A stretch of DNA of 64,000 nt from JACCVG01 sp963790245 (GTDB lineage: Bacteria > Actinomycetota > Thermoleophilia > Solirubrobacterales > Thermoleophilaceae): NCBI GenBank assembly GCA_963790245.1, contig CAWBNP010000002.1:310001-374000 (forward strand), written 5' to 3'. Positions 26,324-34,113 of this stretch are shown in pieces. Numbering within the stretch: position 1 is the stretch's first letter; each line of letters starts with the position of its first letter. The notes beneath the pieces are model-generated. The model was not told the DNA's origin. It made no database searches and saw nothing but the letters and a program-made list of their open reading frames with translations. The position numbers and the translations under genes were made by a program.

Positions 26324-26986
26324 TCACCTCCGCACCTCGAAGCGGCGCTCGAGGAACCTGAACACGATCGTCGTTGTGAGCGTGAGGATCAGGTAACCGA
26401 TCGCCGCCCAGAAGAAGACCTCACCGGTCTCGAAGGTCCGCGACTGGATGATCCGCGCTTCCTTGAGCAGATCCGGGAGCGCCAGTAGCGAGACGCCGAC
26501 GATCGCAGAATTGCGGATCATCGCGATGACCAGGCTCCCGATCGTCGGGATCACCGATCGGAACGCCTGGGGGATCACGATCCGCCGGAGCGTCGCGGCA
26601 TAGCTGAGGCCGAGCGACAGCGCCGCGTCGATCTGACCTTTGCCGACAGAGAACGCTCCCGACCGAAGCGCCTCGGCCACATACGCGGCGGTATAGAGGC
26701 CGAGGCTCGCGCTGCCCGCGATCCAGGGCGTGATCGGAACCCCTGCCCTGCGCAGACCGGCGAACGATATGAACAGCAGAACGAGCAGCGGGATATTGCG
26801 GAACGTCTCGACGTAGACGCCGCCGATCCGCTGCAGCCACTTCGACGGTGAGACGCGCAACGCCGCAACGAGGGCGCCGACGACCATCGCGATCAAAAAC
26901 GCGATCGCGACCAGGCGAATCGTCACCCAGAACCCGGCGAGCAACTCGGGGGAGTGCTCCTGGAGCACTCCCCAGAGTCCGCTCAC
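26324..26986 (-). CDS. Polar amino acid ABC transporter permease (GluC-type)
   Basis: 220 residues, about five membrane helices. The EAA-type cytoplasmic loop is EALRSGAFSVGKGQIDAALSLGLSYAATLRRIVIPQAFR, and the N-terminal helix region includes ETFRNIPLLVLLF, both characteristic of the HisM/GlnP permease family. It would form a heterodimer with the product of the next gene. It follows the binding-protein gene after 36 bases. Confidence 0.88.
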   Translation of the reverse strand: MSGLWGVLQEHSPELLAGFWVTIRLVAIAFLIAMVVGALVAALRVSPSKWLQRIGGVYVETFRNIPLLVLLFISFAGLRRAGVPITPWIAGSASLGLYTAAYVAEALRSGAFSVGKGQIDAALSLGLSYAATLRRIVIPQAFRSVIPTIGSLVIAMIRNSAIVGVSLLALPDLLKEARIIQSRTFETGEVFFWAAIGYLILTLTTTIVFRFLERRFEVRR

Positions 26987-27022
26987 CGTCCCGGTCCCGG
27001 CAAGACGGCGGTCAGCCGCCCT

Positions 27023-27907
27023 CTACGGAGCGAGTTTGATCGCCTCCTTGAGCGTCATCGTCGGGGGCTGCTGCTCGATCCCCGTGTACTGCCCGACCCA
27101 CTTCTCGTAGCTGTCCTCCCAGCGACCGTCCTGCTTGTACTTGTCGATCGCTTCGTCGACGGCCTTCTTGAACTCGGAGTCGCCGTCCCGCAAACCAGCG
27201 CCGTAGGGCTCGGTCGTCAGGTCGTCGCCGACCAGCTCGAGCGAGTCGTCCTGGATGATCATGCCGGTCAAGATGACGTCGTCTGTCACGACGGCCTCGA
27301 CCGATCCGTTCTGGATCAGCTCAAGGCATTCGGAGTAGGTGTCGACCAGCTGCAGGTCGGCGTCGGGTGCCTCCTCCTCGACGGTATCGGCGTAGGTCGA
27401 TCCCAGCACGGTGCAGACCGGGCGACCGGCCAGATCATCCAGGCTGGCGATGTCGGAGCCCTTCGCCACCAGGATCCGGCCGTTGGCGATGTAGTAGGGC
27501 TCGGAGAAGTCGATCTCCTGGTCGCGCTCGCCGGTGATCGTCATCGTCGAGAGGATCAGATCGACCGTGCCGTCCTGGAGGAACGGGATCCGGTTGTCTG
27601 AGATCGCCTCGACGAAGCGGGGCTCGACGCCCAGATCCTCAGCGATCGCGCGGCCGAGCTCGACATCGAACCCTTCGACATCGCCCGTGTCGGGGTTGCG
27701 GAACCCGAATGGCGGGACGTCGTACTTGACGCCGATCACGATCTCGCCGTTCTCCTCGATGCGATCGAGGCTCGCCGCCGGAACCTCACCGCCGGTCGCC
27801 GCCGTGTCGGTCGTCTCGGTCGGCGTTCCGCCGCAGCCCGCGGCAACGAGCACGGCGAGCGCGATCAGCGCGACGGCCATCAGTCGCAGTCGATCCGTGG
27901 TTCTCAT
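27023..27907 (-). CDS. Glutamate-type ABC transporter substrate-binding lipoprotein (GluB-type)
   Basis: 294 residues. The lipoprotein signal has a hydrophobic core (AVALIALAVL) and lipobox VAAGC with the modified Cys25, so the mature protein is tethered to the outer face of the membrane. The PBP2/SBP_bac_3 fold shows IVIGVKYDVPPFGFRNPDTG, GFDVELGRAIAEDLG, RIPFLQDGTVDLILSTMTIT and the closing VDEAIDKYKQDGRW. The GFDV and ST motifs are typical for polar amino acid binders. It sits between the ATPase and the permeases. Confidence 0.9.
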   Translation of the reverse strand: MRTTDRLRLMAVALIALAVLVAAGCGGTPTETTDTAATGGEVPAASLDRIEENGEIVIGVKYDVPPFGFRNPDTGDVEGFDVELGRAIAEDLGVEPRFVEAISDNRIPFLQDGTVDLILSTMTITGERDQEIDFSEPYYIANGRILVAKGSDIASLDDLAGRPVCTVLGSTYADTVEEEAPDADLQLVDTYSECLELIQNGSVEAVVTDDVILTGMIIQDDSLELVGDDLTTEPYGAGLRDGDSEFKKAVDEAIDKYKQDGRWEDSYEKWVGQYTGIEQQPPTMTLKEAIKLAP

Positions 27908-27917
27908 GAGTACCTCC

Positions 27918-28676
27918 TCAATGGTGGATGATCTTGTCTACGAACTCTTTCGCCCGGGCGCTCCCGGTCGCCTGGAAGAACTCCTCGGGAGGCGCGTCCT
28001 CGACGATCACGCCCTCGTCGATGAAGATCAGGCGGTCACACACCTCGCGCGCGAAACCCATCTCGTGGGTGACGACGATCATCGTCATCCCGTCGCGCGC
28101 GAGATCGCGCATGACGTCGAGCACCTCGCGGATCATCTCGGGGTCGAGGGCGGAGGTCGGCTCGTCGAAGAGCATCAGCTTCGGATCGACGGCAAGCGCG
28201 CGCGCGATTGCGACACGCTGCTGCTGTCCCCCGGAAAGATCGGCGGGGACTTCATCGGCCTTGTCCGGGATGCCCACCCGTTCGAGCAGCTCGCGTCCGC
28301 GCCGCCGTGCCTGCTCGATCGAGGCGCCCTGGACGCGCACCGGCGCGAGGGTGATGTTGTCGAGCACCGTCATGTGCGGAAAGAGGTTGAACTGCTGGAA
28401 GACCATGCCGATCTGGGCGCGAACCCCGTAGATGTCGCGCCCGATCCCCTCAATCGCCCGGCCATCGAAGCGGATCGACCCTGAGTCGATCGGCTCCAGC
28501 CCGTTGATCGCGCGCAGCATCGTTGATTTCCCCGAGCCGGATGGGCCCGCAACCACGACCGCCTCACCGTGTTCGATCACCAGATCGATGTCTTTGAGCA
28601 CGACGTTCTCACCAAAGCTCTTGGTGACGGCGCTCAACTCGACCAAAGGGCCATCCGAGCCCGCGCGCTCCTCCAT
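27918..28676 (-). CDS. Polar amino acid ABC transporter ATPase (GluA-type)
   Basis: 252 residues. Walker A is GPSGSGKST, the ABC signature is LSGGQQQRVAIARALA, Walker B is KLMLFDEPTSALDPEM, and the switch His is in VVTHEMGFAREV. The family specificity for polar amino acids comes from the FQQFNLFPHMTVLDNITLAPV region. First gene of the unit; it starts with ATG preceded by a 65-base gap from the divergent dodecin gene. There is 10 bases to the binding-protein gene. Confidence 0.93.
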   Translation of the reverse strand: MEERAGSDGPLVELSAVTKSFGENVVLKDIDLVIEHGEAVVVAGPSGSGKSTMLRAINGLEPIDSGSIRFDGRAIEGIGRDIYGVRAQIGMVFQQFNLFPHMTVLDNITLAPVRVQGASIEQARRRGRELLERVGIPDKADEVPADLSGGQQQRVAIARALAVDPKLMLFDEPTSALDPEMIREVLDVMRDLARDGMTMIVVTHEMGFAREVCDRLIFIDEGVIVEDAPPEEFFQATGSARAKEFVDKIIHH

Positions 28677-28741
28677 CGTCCAACCCTACAGCCCGATGTG
28701 AGAGGGTCGGTTCCCCTGCAACCACGAGGCGAGGAGCACCC

Positions 28742-28957
28742 ATGGCAGACAGTGTCTACCGCGTGACCGAGGTCATCGGAGTCAGCAGCCAGTCGTTCGC
28801 CGATGCCGCGGCGAAGGCGGTCGAAACCGCGGGCAAGTCCTTGCGCGACCTGCGGATCGGCGAGGTCGTCCGCCAGGAGGTCGTGATCGAGGACGGGAAG
28901 GTGACCGGATACCGCGTCCGGCTGGGGATCTCGTTCAAGTACGACTCAGCCGACTGA
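28742..28957 (+). CDS. Dodecin-family protein without the flavin-stacking Trp
   Basis: 71 residues with the dodecin beta-alpha-beta-beta fold: VYRVTEVIGVSSQSFADAA, a helix, then VVIEDGKVTGYRVRLGISF. Dodecins assemble into hollow dodecamers that store flavins; the isoalloxazine ring is stacked by a Trp in the WFEV motif of classical members. Here that segment reads LRIGEV, with Ile39 at the Trp site, so binding may be altered. Strong ribosome binding site GAGGAG lies 8 bases upstream of the ATG. Monocistronic, followed by a hairpin. Confidence 0.85.
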   Translation: MADSVYRVTEVIGVSSQSFADAAAKAVETAGKSLRDLRIGEVVRQEVVIEDGKVTGYRVRLGISFKYDSAD

Positions 28958-28968
28958 CCGGTGGGAGG

Positions 28969-28993
28969 GGGGCCCTTGCTGAGCAGGGGTCCC
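28969..28993 (+). terminator. Hairpin after dodecin gene
   Basis: GGGGCCCTTGC / GCAGGGGTCCC pair over 11 bases with two G-T pairs and a TGA loop, 12 bases after the dodecin stop. The convergent DUF2103-like gene stops 15 bases further on, so it may serve both. Confidence 0.6.
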
Positions 28994-29007
28994 GCCGCTC
29001 ACCCGCT

Positions 29008-29286
29008 CTAGCTCCAGCCCGCGTCCGCGATCGCGCGCTCGACGTCCTCTGGCCGATCGGTGATGACATAGGCGTCGACGATCGCGCCCTCGGTGTTGAT
29101 CGTGATCGAGAGCCCCGATTCGGTGCGGCGGACCTTCGAGATCGTCGCTACCGGCCGTCCGGATCCCATTCTGGGCTTGACCCGCCCGGTCGCGACCCGG
29201 TGGACCCCCTCGATCTCCGCCAATGCGTCGAGCAGCTTCCGGTAGCCCTTCTTGGACGAGTGCTTGTGGTGGGTCTTCCGCGCCAC
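29008..29286 (-). CDS. DUF2103-like small protein
   Basis: About 92 residues beginning VARKTHHKHSSKKGYRKLL, with a His/Lys-rich opening, then EGVHRVATGRVKPR and GLSITINTEGAIVDAYVITD. This pattern resembles DUF2103, described as a putative metal-binding family; the assignment is by motif memory and moderate. GTG 29286 is chosen because it lies 4 bases after the stop of the HAD gene and the conserved part begins there. Probably co-transcribed with the HAD phosphatase. Function is unknown. Confidence 0.55.
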   Translation of the reverse strand: MARKTHHKHSSKKGYRKLLDALAEIEGVHRVATGRVKPRMGSGRPVATISKVRRTESGLSITINTEGAIVDAYVITDRPEDVERAIADAGWS

Positions 29287-29290
29287 GGAT

Positions 29291-30097
29291 TCAGGCCGGG
29301 CCGAGGACGAGCGTCGCGAGGGTCGCCGCGACATGGTCGGGGCGGGGATCGACCGCGGCGGCGGCTTCCGCCGCGGTCGTCCCTCCCGAGAGCACGAGGG
29401 CGGCATCGAGCCCGAGTGCGCGCGCGGCAGCGATATCGGAGTCGAGCTTGTCTCCGATCACGAGCGTCCGGCCGGTCGGGCCGAGGCGGTCGAGTGCCGT
29501 CTGGAACAGCCGGGGCGCCGGCTTGCCGACGATTGTGGCGACGCGGTCGGAGCCGTACTCGACCGCGCTGAGCAACGCTCCGGTTCCCGGCCAGAGTCCG
29601 TCGGGCATCGGATAGGTCGGATCGCGGCCGGTTGCGAAAAACTCGGCGCCGCGACGCAGCGCCTGGACCGCAACCCGGAGATCGTCGAAGACGAAGTCCT
29701 CGGTCCCTGATACGACGACCACTTCGGCGCGCGAAGCGAGATCCGTGCCGTTCAGGACGCGCAGGCCAGCCGACTCGACGTGGTCGACCATCGCCACGGT
29801 CCCGATCACGAACGCAGTCGCACCGCTGCAGCTCTCGTTGAGCACGTGCTGGACCGCCCCGCCGACGGTCACGGCCTCGCCGAGCGACGCCTGAATGCCC
29901 ATCCTCCAGAGTCGCTGGACGTAGTCCTCGCCGCGCAGCCGCGAGTTGTTCGTCACGAAGGCGATCCGCTTGCCGGCATCCCTGAGCGCGGCGATCGCCT
30001 CGGGCGCGCGTTCGGTCGGCTCCTCACCGACGTACACGCAGCCGTCCAGATCGAGGATCAGCTGGTCATAGGAAGCGAGCAGGGGGGAGAGGGGCAC
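29291..30097 (-). CDS. HAD-IIA family hydrolase (NagD/phosphoglycolate phosphatase-like)
   Basis: 268 residues. HAD motif I is LDLDGCVYVG with nucleophile Asp16 and Asp18, motif II FVTNNS, and motifs III/IV are represented by IVGKPAPRLF and TLVIGDKLDSDIAAARALG. The C2a cap between motifs II and III marks subfamily IIA (NagD, 4-nitrophenyl phosphatase, phosphoglycolate phosphatase-like). It removes phosphate from a small metabolite; the substrate is not predictable. Upstream of the DUF2103-like gene in the same unit. Confidence 0.88.
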   Translation of the reverse strand: MPLSPLLASYDQLILDLDGCVYVGEEPTERAPEAIAALRDAGKRIAFVTNNSRLRGEDYVQRLWRMGIQASLGEAVTVGGAVQHVLNESCSGATAFVIGTVAMVDHVESAGLRVLNGTDLASRAEVVVVSGTEDFVFDDLRVAVQALRRGAEFFATGRDPTYPMPDGLWPGTGALLSAVEYGSDRVATIVGKPAPRLFQTALDRLGPTGRTLVIGDKLDSDIAAARALGLDAALVLSGGTTAAEAAAAVDPRPDHVAATLATLVLGPA

Positions 30098-30109
30098 GCT
30101 TCGATCGTA

Positions 30110-30129
30110 CGGCCGCCCGGCGGCGGCCG
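30110..30129 (-). terminator. Hairpin between membrane protein gene and HAD gene
   Basis: CGGCCGCC-CGGC-GGCGGCCG, 8-base perfect arms, just after the stop of the membrane protein gene at 30134 on the minus strand. There is no T tract. It could also lie in the leader of the HAD gene. Confidence 0.4.
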
Positions 30130-30133
30130 CCGG

Positions 30134-30739
30134 TCAGGGGCCGGCTCGCTCGGCTTCGGCGCGCCGTTGCCGGCGCCGTCCGAGGAACGCGAGCCCGCCG
30201 AGTACGAGGATCACGATCAGCAGGCCGACGACTGCGGTGCCGGCGGTCGACACGCCACCGAAAGGCAGCAGTGCGAGCGTCGCGATCCCGTAGCCGATCG
30301 CCAGCAGAATCACGGCGATCAGGGCCAGCACCGCGAACCCACGGGCGCGAGCGAGGCCGCCGGCGCCGGGTGGCGGAGAGATCAGGCCCATCAGCCGCAG
30401 CAGCATCAGCTGCCGTCCGGAAGGTGCCTCCTGGCCGAGCTTCTCGACGGCGGCCTTGAGGTCGTCGGGCCGGCGCTCAGCGAGTGCCAGCGAAGCGTTC
30501 ATCATCTGACGGAGTGCGGGCCGCTCCTGCGGATGGCAGCCGGCGAGCGCCTCGTTGAAGAACTTGCGGGCGGTCTGCGCGTCATAGCGCTCCGCCGCCC
30601 GGGCGGCCAGAATCGCCCGCGCGGCGGCGCGGTGCTTGGACTCGCTCAGCAGCTGCTCGTCGGTCCGCGACTCGAGCAGCGGAATCGCACCGAGGCTCCC
30701 GACCTGCATCTGCATCCGGCTTGCGCGCTCCTTGGCCAC
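30134..30739 (-). CDS. Hypothetical protein with two C-terminal membrane helices
   Basis: 201 residues, no family recognised. A helical soluble region (about 1-115) contains ARKFFNEALAGCHPQERPALR and looks like short alpha-hairpins, possibly TPR-like. Then two hydrophobic helices follow (about 134-158 and 165-185), with a basic tail RRRQRRAEAERAGP. This gives a soluble domain and tail on the same side, presumably cytoplasmic. GTG 30739 is chosen because the coding-like sequence begins there; an open frame extends upstream but has no protein-like character and crosses a divergent gene. Confidence 0.65.
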   Translation of the reverse strand: MAKERASRMQMQVGSLGAIPLLESRTDEQLLSESKHRAAARAILAARAAERYDAQTARKFFNEALAGCHPQERPALRQMMNASLALAERRPDDLKAAVEKLGQEAPSGRQLMLLRLMGLISPPPGAGGLARARGFAVLALIAVILLAIGYGIATLALLPFGGVSTAGTAVVGLLIVILVLGGLAFLGRRRQRRAEAERAGP

Positions 30740-30751
30740 GGCGTGAGTGTA

Positions 30752-30766
30752 GACCCCACCGGGGTC
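30752..30766. repeat. Short intergenic palindrome, copy 3
   Basis: GACCCCA-C-CGGGGTC-like element (GACCCCACCGGGGTC), in the divergent gap between the membrane protein gene (start 30739) and the thioesterase gene (start 30833). It is the most symmetric copy. Confidence 0.5.
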
Positions 30767-30832
30767 ATCCCACGCTTTGATCGCGCCCTCGGGAGCAGTC
30801 GGGTAGCCACGCCCGTGTGTCAGAGTCCCGCC

Positions 30833-31609
30833 GTGTCCGAACCGTTCTATGAGGCCCTCGGCGGGGCGTTCTCGGCGACCGAGCAGACACGCGGCCCGTG
30901 GGCGGCGACCGATCAGCACGCCGGTCCGCCGACCGCGTTGATCGGCCGCGAGATCGAGCTGCTGGTCGGTTCTGAATGGCTGATCGGGCGGCTGACCGTC
31001 GAGATTCTCGGGCCGATCCCGATCGCTCCGCTGCGGGTCGCGACGCGCATTGTCCGGCCCGGTCGGCGGGTGCAGTTGCTGGAGGCCGAACTGTTCGCCG
31101 GTGAGCGCCTGCTCGCGCGGTCCCGCGCGTGGGTTCTGCGCCGTCGCGGCGATGCCACGGGTGGACCCCAGGTAGACATAACAAGGCCGCGCGACCCCGA
31201 TCAAGCCGTTGAGAAACCGTTCTTCGATACAGGGTGTGACCGTGGGTACCACTCGGCGATGGAGGTCCGGTTCCTGGAGGGCGGCTGGCTCGAGCCGGGA
31301 CCGGCCGCCGCGTGGCTGCGGATGCGTGGGCAGTTGGTTGACGGCGAGCCGTCGAGTGCGCTCAGCCGGGTCTTGGTCGCTGCGGACGTCGGCAACGGGA
31401 TCAGCGGCGTGCTCGACTACCGTGAGTTCCTGTTCATCAACACCGATCTCACGGTCAATCTGTTCCGCGATCTCGTCGGTGACTGGGTGCTCGTCGATGC
31501 CCGCACGCTGATCGGGCCCGAAGGGATCGGCCTCGCCGAATCGGTCCTGTCCGACCTGCAGGGGCCGGTCGGCCGCGCCAGCCAGACCCTGCTGATCGCG
31601 CCGCGTTAG
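30833..31609 (+). CDS. Thioesterase-family protein (TesB-like double hotdog)
   Basis: 258 residues with the layout of actinobacterial acyl-CoA thioesterase-like proteins: an N-terminal hotdog with GPWAATDQHAGPPTALIGREIE, RLTVEILGPIPIAPLRVATRIVRPGRR, and a C-terminal hotdog with AAWLRMRGQLVDGE and VLVAADVGNGISGVLD. The D-x-x-x-G and active-site-like Asp/Gln positions are plausible but not verified. It probably hydrolyses an acyl-CoA. GTG 30833 is selected from the conserved N-terminus; GTG 30815 is an alternative. Confidence 0.75.
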   Translation: MSEPFYEALGGAFSATEQTRGPWAATDQHAGPPTALIGREIELLVGSEWLIGRLTVEILGPIPIAPLRVATRIVRPGRRVQLLEAELFAGERLLARSRAWVLRRRGDATGGPQVDITRPRDPDQAVEKPFFDTGCDRGYHSAMEVRFLEGGWLEPGPAAAWLRMRGQLVDGEPSSALSRVLVAADVGNGISGVLDYREFLFINTDLTVNLFRDLVGDWVLVDARTLIGPEGIGLAESVLSDLQGPVGRASQTLLIAPR

Positions 31610-31691
31610 CCGGCTCTTCCCTGTTGGTTGTCATAACCCTCATTATCGAGCGTTAACGGAGAATCGCTCAACGAGCGGGGCTTCATCCCCG

Positions 31692-32264
31692 TTACAGGCC
31701 ATCGAGCGCCGGCAACCCATCCAGGCTGCGCGCGTTGTTCTCGGCCCGGCGTTGCGCGAGCGCCTCGGGACCGCCGGTGCGCAGCTTCTTGGCCGCGAAC
31801 AACTCGTAGTGGTCGCGATCGGCCGCGAAACTCATCAGCGGGACGCCGTACCCGCAGGAATCGGCGATTCGCTCGACGTCGACCGCGATCACCGACCGGC
31901 TCGCCTCGGGGGGACCGATGCTCGGGATCCCGGCGCTCAACTCCGCGAAGCGGGGATCGCCCTCCGGGATCACGGTTCCCCGACCGTGCAGCCGGAGGAT
32001 CCGCGGTGGACCCTGGAAGGAGCAAAGCATCACGACGATCCGCCCGTTCTCGCGCAGGTGGGCGATCGTCTCGACGCCGCTGCCGCCGACATCGAGGTAG
32101 GCGACCTGTCGCGGGCCGAGGACCCGAAGCCCGCCGGCCGGTCCCTTCGGCGAAAGGTTGACGAGCCCGTCCCCGCTGAGCGGCGACGTAGCAACGAAGA
32201 AGATCGGTTGCTCGGCGATCCAATCTCGCCACCGGTCGTCGATCTCGTCGTAGGTCTGACCCAT
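31692..32264 (-). CDS. Pyridoxamine 5'-phosphate oxidase-fold protein
   Basis: 190 residues with the split-barrel flavin-binding fold: FFVATSPLSGDGLVNLSPKG, VAYLDVGGSGVETIAHLRENGRIVVMLCSF and LRLHGRGTVI. These match the PPOX group of putative FMN- or F420-binding proteins rather than genuine PdxH, because the C-terminal PdxH signature is absent. The enzyme activity is unknown. It lies downstream of the AttH-like gene on the same strand with a 26-base gap, so the two may be co-transcribed. Confidence 0.8.
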   Translation of the reverse strand: MGQTYDEIDDRWRDWIAEQPIFFVATSPLSGDGLVNLSPKGPAGGLRVLGPRQVAYLDVGGSGVETIAHLRENGRIVVMLCSFQGPPRILRLHGRGTVIPEGDPRFAELSAGIPSIGPPEASRSVIAVDVERIADSCGYGVPLMSFAADRDHYELFAAKKLRTGGPEALAQRRAENNARSLDGLPALDGL

Positions 32265-32290
32265 GGATGGACTTTACGCAGCGATCCGCG

Positions 32291-33289
32291 TCAGCTGTCG
32301 GGGAACGGCTGCAGCTCGATCCCGTGGTCCAGCTCGCGCATTCCGAGCTCGTAGGTCCCGCTGGCGGCGGTCCTCAACGCCGTCCTGCCGTGCGGCCCCT
32401 CGAAATCGAGCTCGAGCTCGGCGATCGAGCAATTGACCGCGTTGTGCTCGGAGCCGTCGGGGTCGGCGTAGATCCAGCCGACGAAGTCCCGGGCGGCGGC
32501 GCCCACACGCCCCCGCAACACCGTTCCCCTTCCGTGCAGCTCGAACGAGCAGCCGGTCGGGCGCTCGTCGATCCGGGTCTGGCGGACCCTCCTCGGCCCG
32601 CCGAGCAGATGCGCCCGGCCGTCGATCTCGAGCCGGGCGTTGCCGATCCAGGGCAAGGTCAGCGGCCCCACCTTGATCCGCCCAAGCGCGGCATCGAACC
32701 ATGTCGTGGCGGGATCGTGGCCGTCGAAGCCCGCCGCGTGCAGCCAGATCCACCGCTCGGCGTGCTGGGCGCCCCAGTTGTGGCCGATCGTGCCCCGCCA
32801 CCCGTCGAGCTCGAGGCGCCGACCAGCGACCGCGAGCGTCCCGCCGAACCGCGCCGCCGGACAGGGGCTCAACACCTTCGTCTTCGGCAGCGCGGCTTCA
32901 TACATCCACGGCCGCGGCAGATGGCGATACGGCGCCGTGTCCGAATCGACCGTCAGCTCCCAGCTGGCGCGACGGCCGAGGCCGGCCGCGACTCCGACCA
33001 TCGTGCCGGGCTCGAAATGGCTCTCGCCGATCCGGATGTACTCCCCGGGCGGCGCGGCGGTCTGCTCGGCCGAGAATGTCTGTTTGACCGCGTAGGGCGG
33101 CGCGCCGCGCTCAAAGAGCGTGAACCACAGCGACCCTCGTGGGGCCGCGCCCGGAGGCTTGTGAACCGTGTAGCGGATCCACGCCCCGAGCGGATCGAGC
33201 GGGTGGACGAGCTTCGCGAAGAAGCTCTCGTAGTGGCCGCGATCGGATCCGACCCCCGGGAACCTGGGCTCGCTGAGCAGACCACTCAT
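32291..33289 (-). CDS. AttH/CrtC-like lipocalin-fold protein
   Basis: 332 residues. The motif GTIGHNWGAQHAERWIWLH is characteristic of the AttH/carotenoid hydratase (CrtC)/tocopherol-cyclase-like group with a double beta barrel. A second Trp-rich stretch, LPRPWMYEA, fits too. No signal peptide is evident. These proteins act on hydrophobic substrates such as carotenoids or other isoprenoids, but many members have no known activity. No carotenoid genes are nearby. Divergent from the SDR gene. Confidence 0.65.
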   Translation of the reverse strand: MSGLLSEPRFPGVGSDRGHYESFFAKLVHPLDPLGAWIRYTVHKPPGAAPRGSLWFTLFERGAPPYAVKQTFSAEQTAAPPGEYIRIGESHFEPGTMVGVAAGLGRRASWELTVDSDTAPYRHLPRPWMYEAALPKTKVLSPCPAARFGGTLAVAGRRLELDGWRGTIGHNWGAQHAERWIWLHAAGFDGHDPATTWFDAALGRIKVGPLTLPWIGNARLEIDGRAHLLGGPRRVRQTRIDERPTGCSFELHGRGTVLRGRVGAAARDFVGWIYADPDGSEHNAVNCSIAELELDFEGPHGRTALRTAASGTYELGMRELDHGIELQPFPDS

Positions 33290-33334
33290 CCACGCGAGTC
33301 TAAGGCGGCGGGAGGAGCCTGATAGAACAGCCCG

Positions 33335-34024
33335 ATGAGCTCGGACCGGACCCTTTACATCACCGGCGCCTCGAGCGGGATCGGCGCCGCAACCGCTCGC
33401 CGGGCCGTGGAAGCGGGCTGGCGGGTCGCGCTGGCGGCACGCTCAGAGGACAAGCTCGCCGCGCTGGTCGAGGAGCTTGGTGACGCCAAGGCTCTCGCGG
33501 TCCGGTGCGACGTGACCGAGTGGGACGATCAGCAGGCCGCCGTCGCGGCGTCGATCGACCGATTCGGCTCGATCGACGCCGTGTTCGCCAACGCCGGGTT
33601 CGGCGCCGCGCGCGGATTCCTCAAGGAGAGCCCCGAGCAGTGGCGCTCGATGATCGACACCAATGTCTACGGCTGCGCCTTGACGATCCGTGCCACCCTC
33701 CCCCACCTGCTCGAGCGCAACGCCGGCCACTTCCTGCTGACCGGGTCGGTCGCCGGTCGCGTCGCGCTCCCGGGGTCGCTCTACTCGGCGACCAAGTGGG
33801 CCGTGACGGCGATCGGCGAATCACTGCGCAAGGAGGTCGGCGAGACGCCGATCCGCGTCACTCTGATCGAGCCGGGAATGGTCAGCACGCCGTTCTTCGA
33901 CAACCCCGTCGAGGGCGGCCTCGAGCCCGAGGACATCGCGGAAGCCGTCCTCTACGCACTCTCCCAGCCCGCGCGTGTGGACGTCAACGAGATCCTGATC
34001 CGGCCGGTCAACCAACCCGTCTAG
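33335..34024 (+). CDS. Short-chain dehydrogenase/reductase
   Basis: 229-residue classical SDR. The cofactor motif TGASSGIGAAT (T-G-x3-G-x-G) is at residues 10-20, NAGFG is in the middle, and the catalytic Ser (GSVAG) with Y-x3-K (YSATK) is present. The absence of an Asp after beta 2 (ALAARSEDKL) suggests NADP preference. Substrate unknown. Cytoplasmic, single gene. Confidence 0.9.
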   Translation: MSSDRTLYITGASSGIGAATARRAVEAGWRVALAARSEDKLAALVEELGDAKALAVRCDVTEWDDQQAAVAASIDRFGSIDAVFANAGFGAARGFLKESPEQWRSMIDTNVYGCALTIRATLPHLLERNAGHFLLTGSVAGRVALPGSLYSATKWAVTAIGESLRKEVGETPIRVTLIEPGMVSTPFFDNPVEGGLEPEDIAEAVLYALSQPARVDVNEILIRPVNQPV

Positions 34025-34064
34025 CGCGAGAGCTCGCGCACCGCGGCGAATGTCGCTCGCGCAC

Positions 34065-34078
34065 GACCCGGTGGGGCT
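34065..34078. repeat. Short intergenic palindrome, copy 4 (degenerate)
   Basis: GACCCGGTGGGGCT in the SDR-dinB gap; reads as GAGCCCCACCGGGTC-like on the minus strand with one mismatch relative to copies 2 and 3. Confidence 0.4.
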
Positions 34079-34113
34079 CCCGCTCCGCCGGATCCCGGCG
34101 TAGCCTCCAGCGG

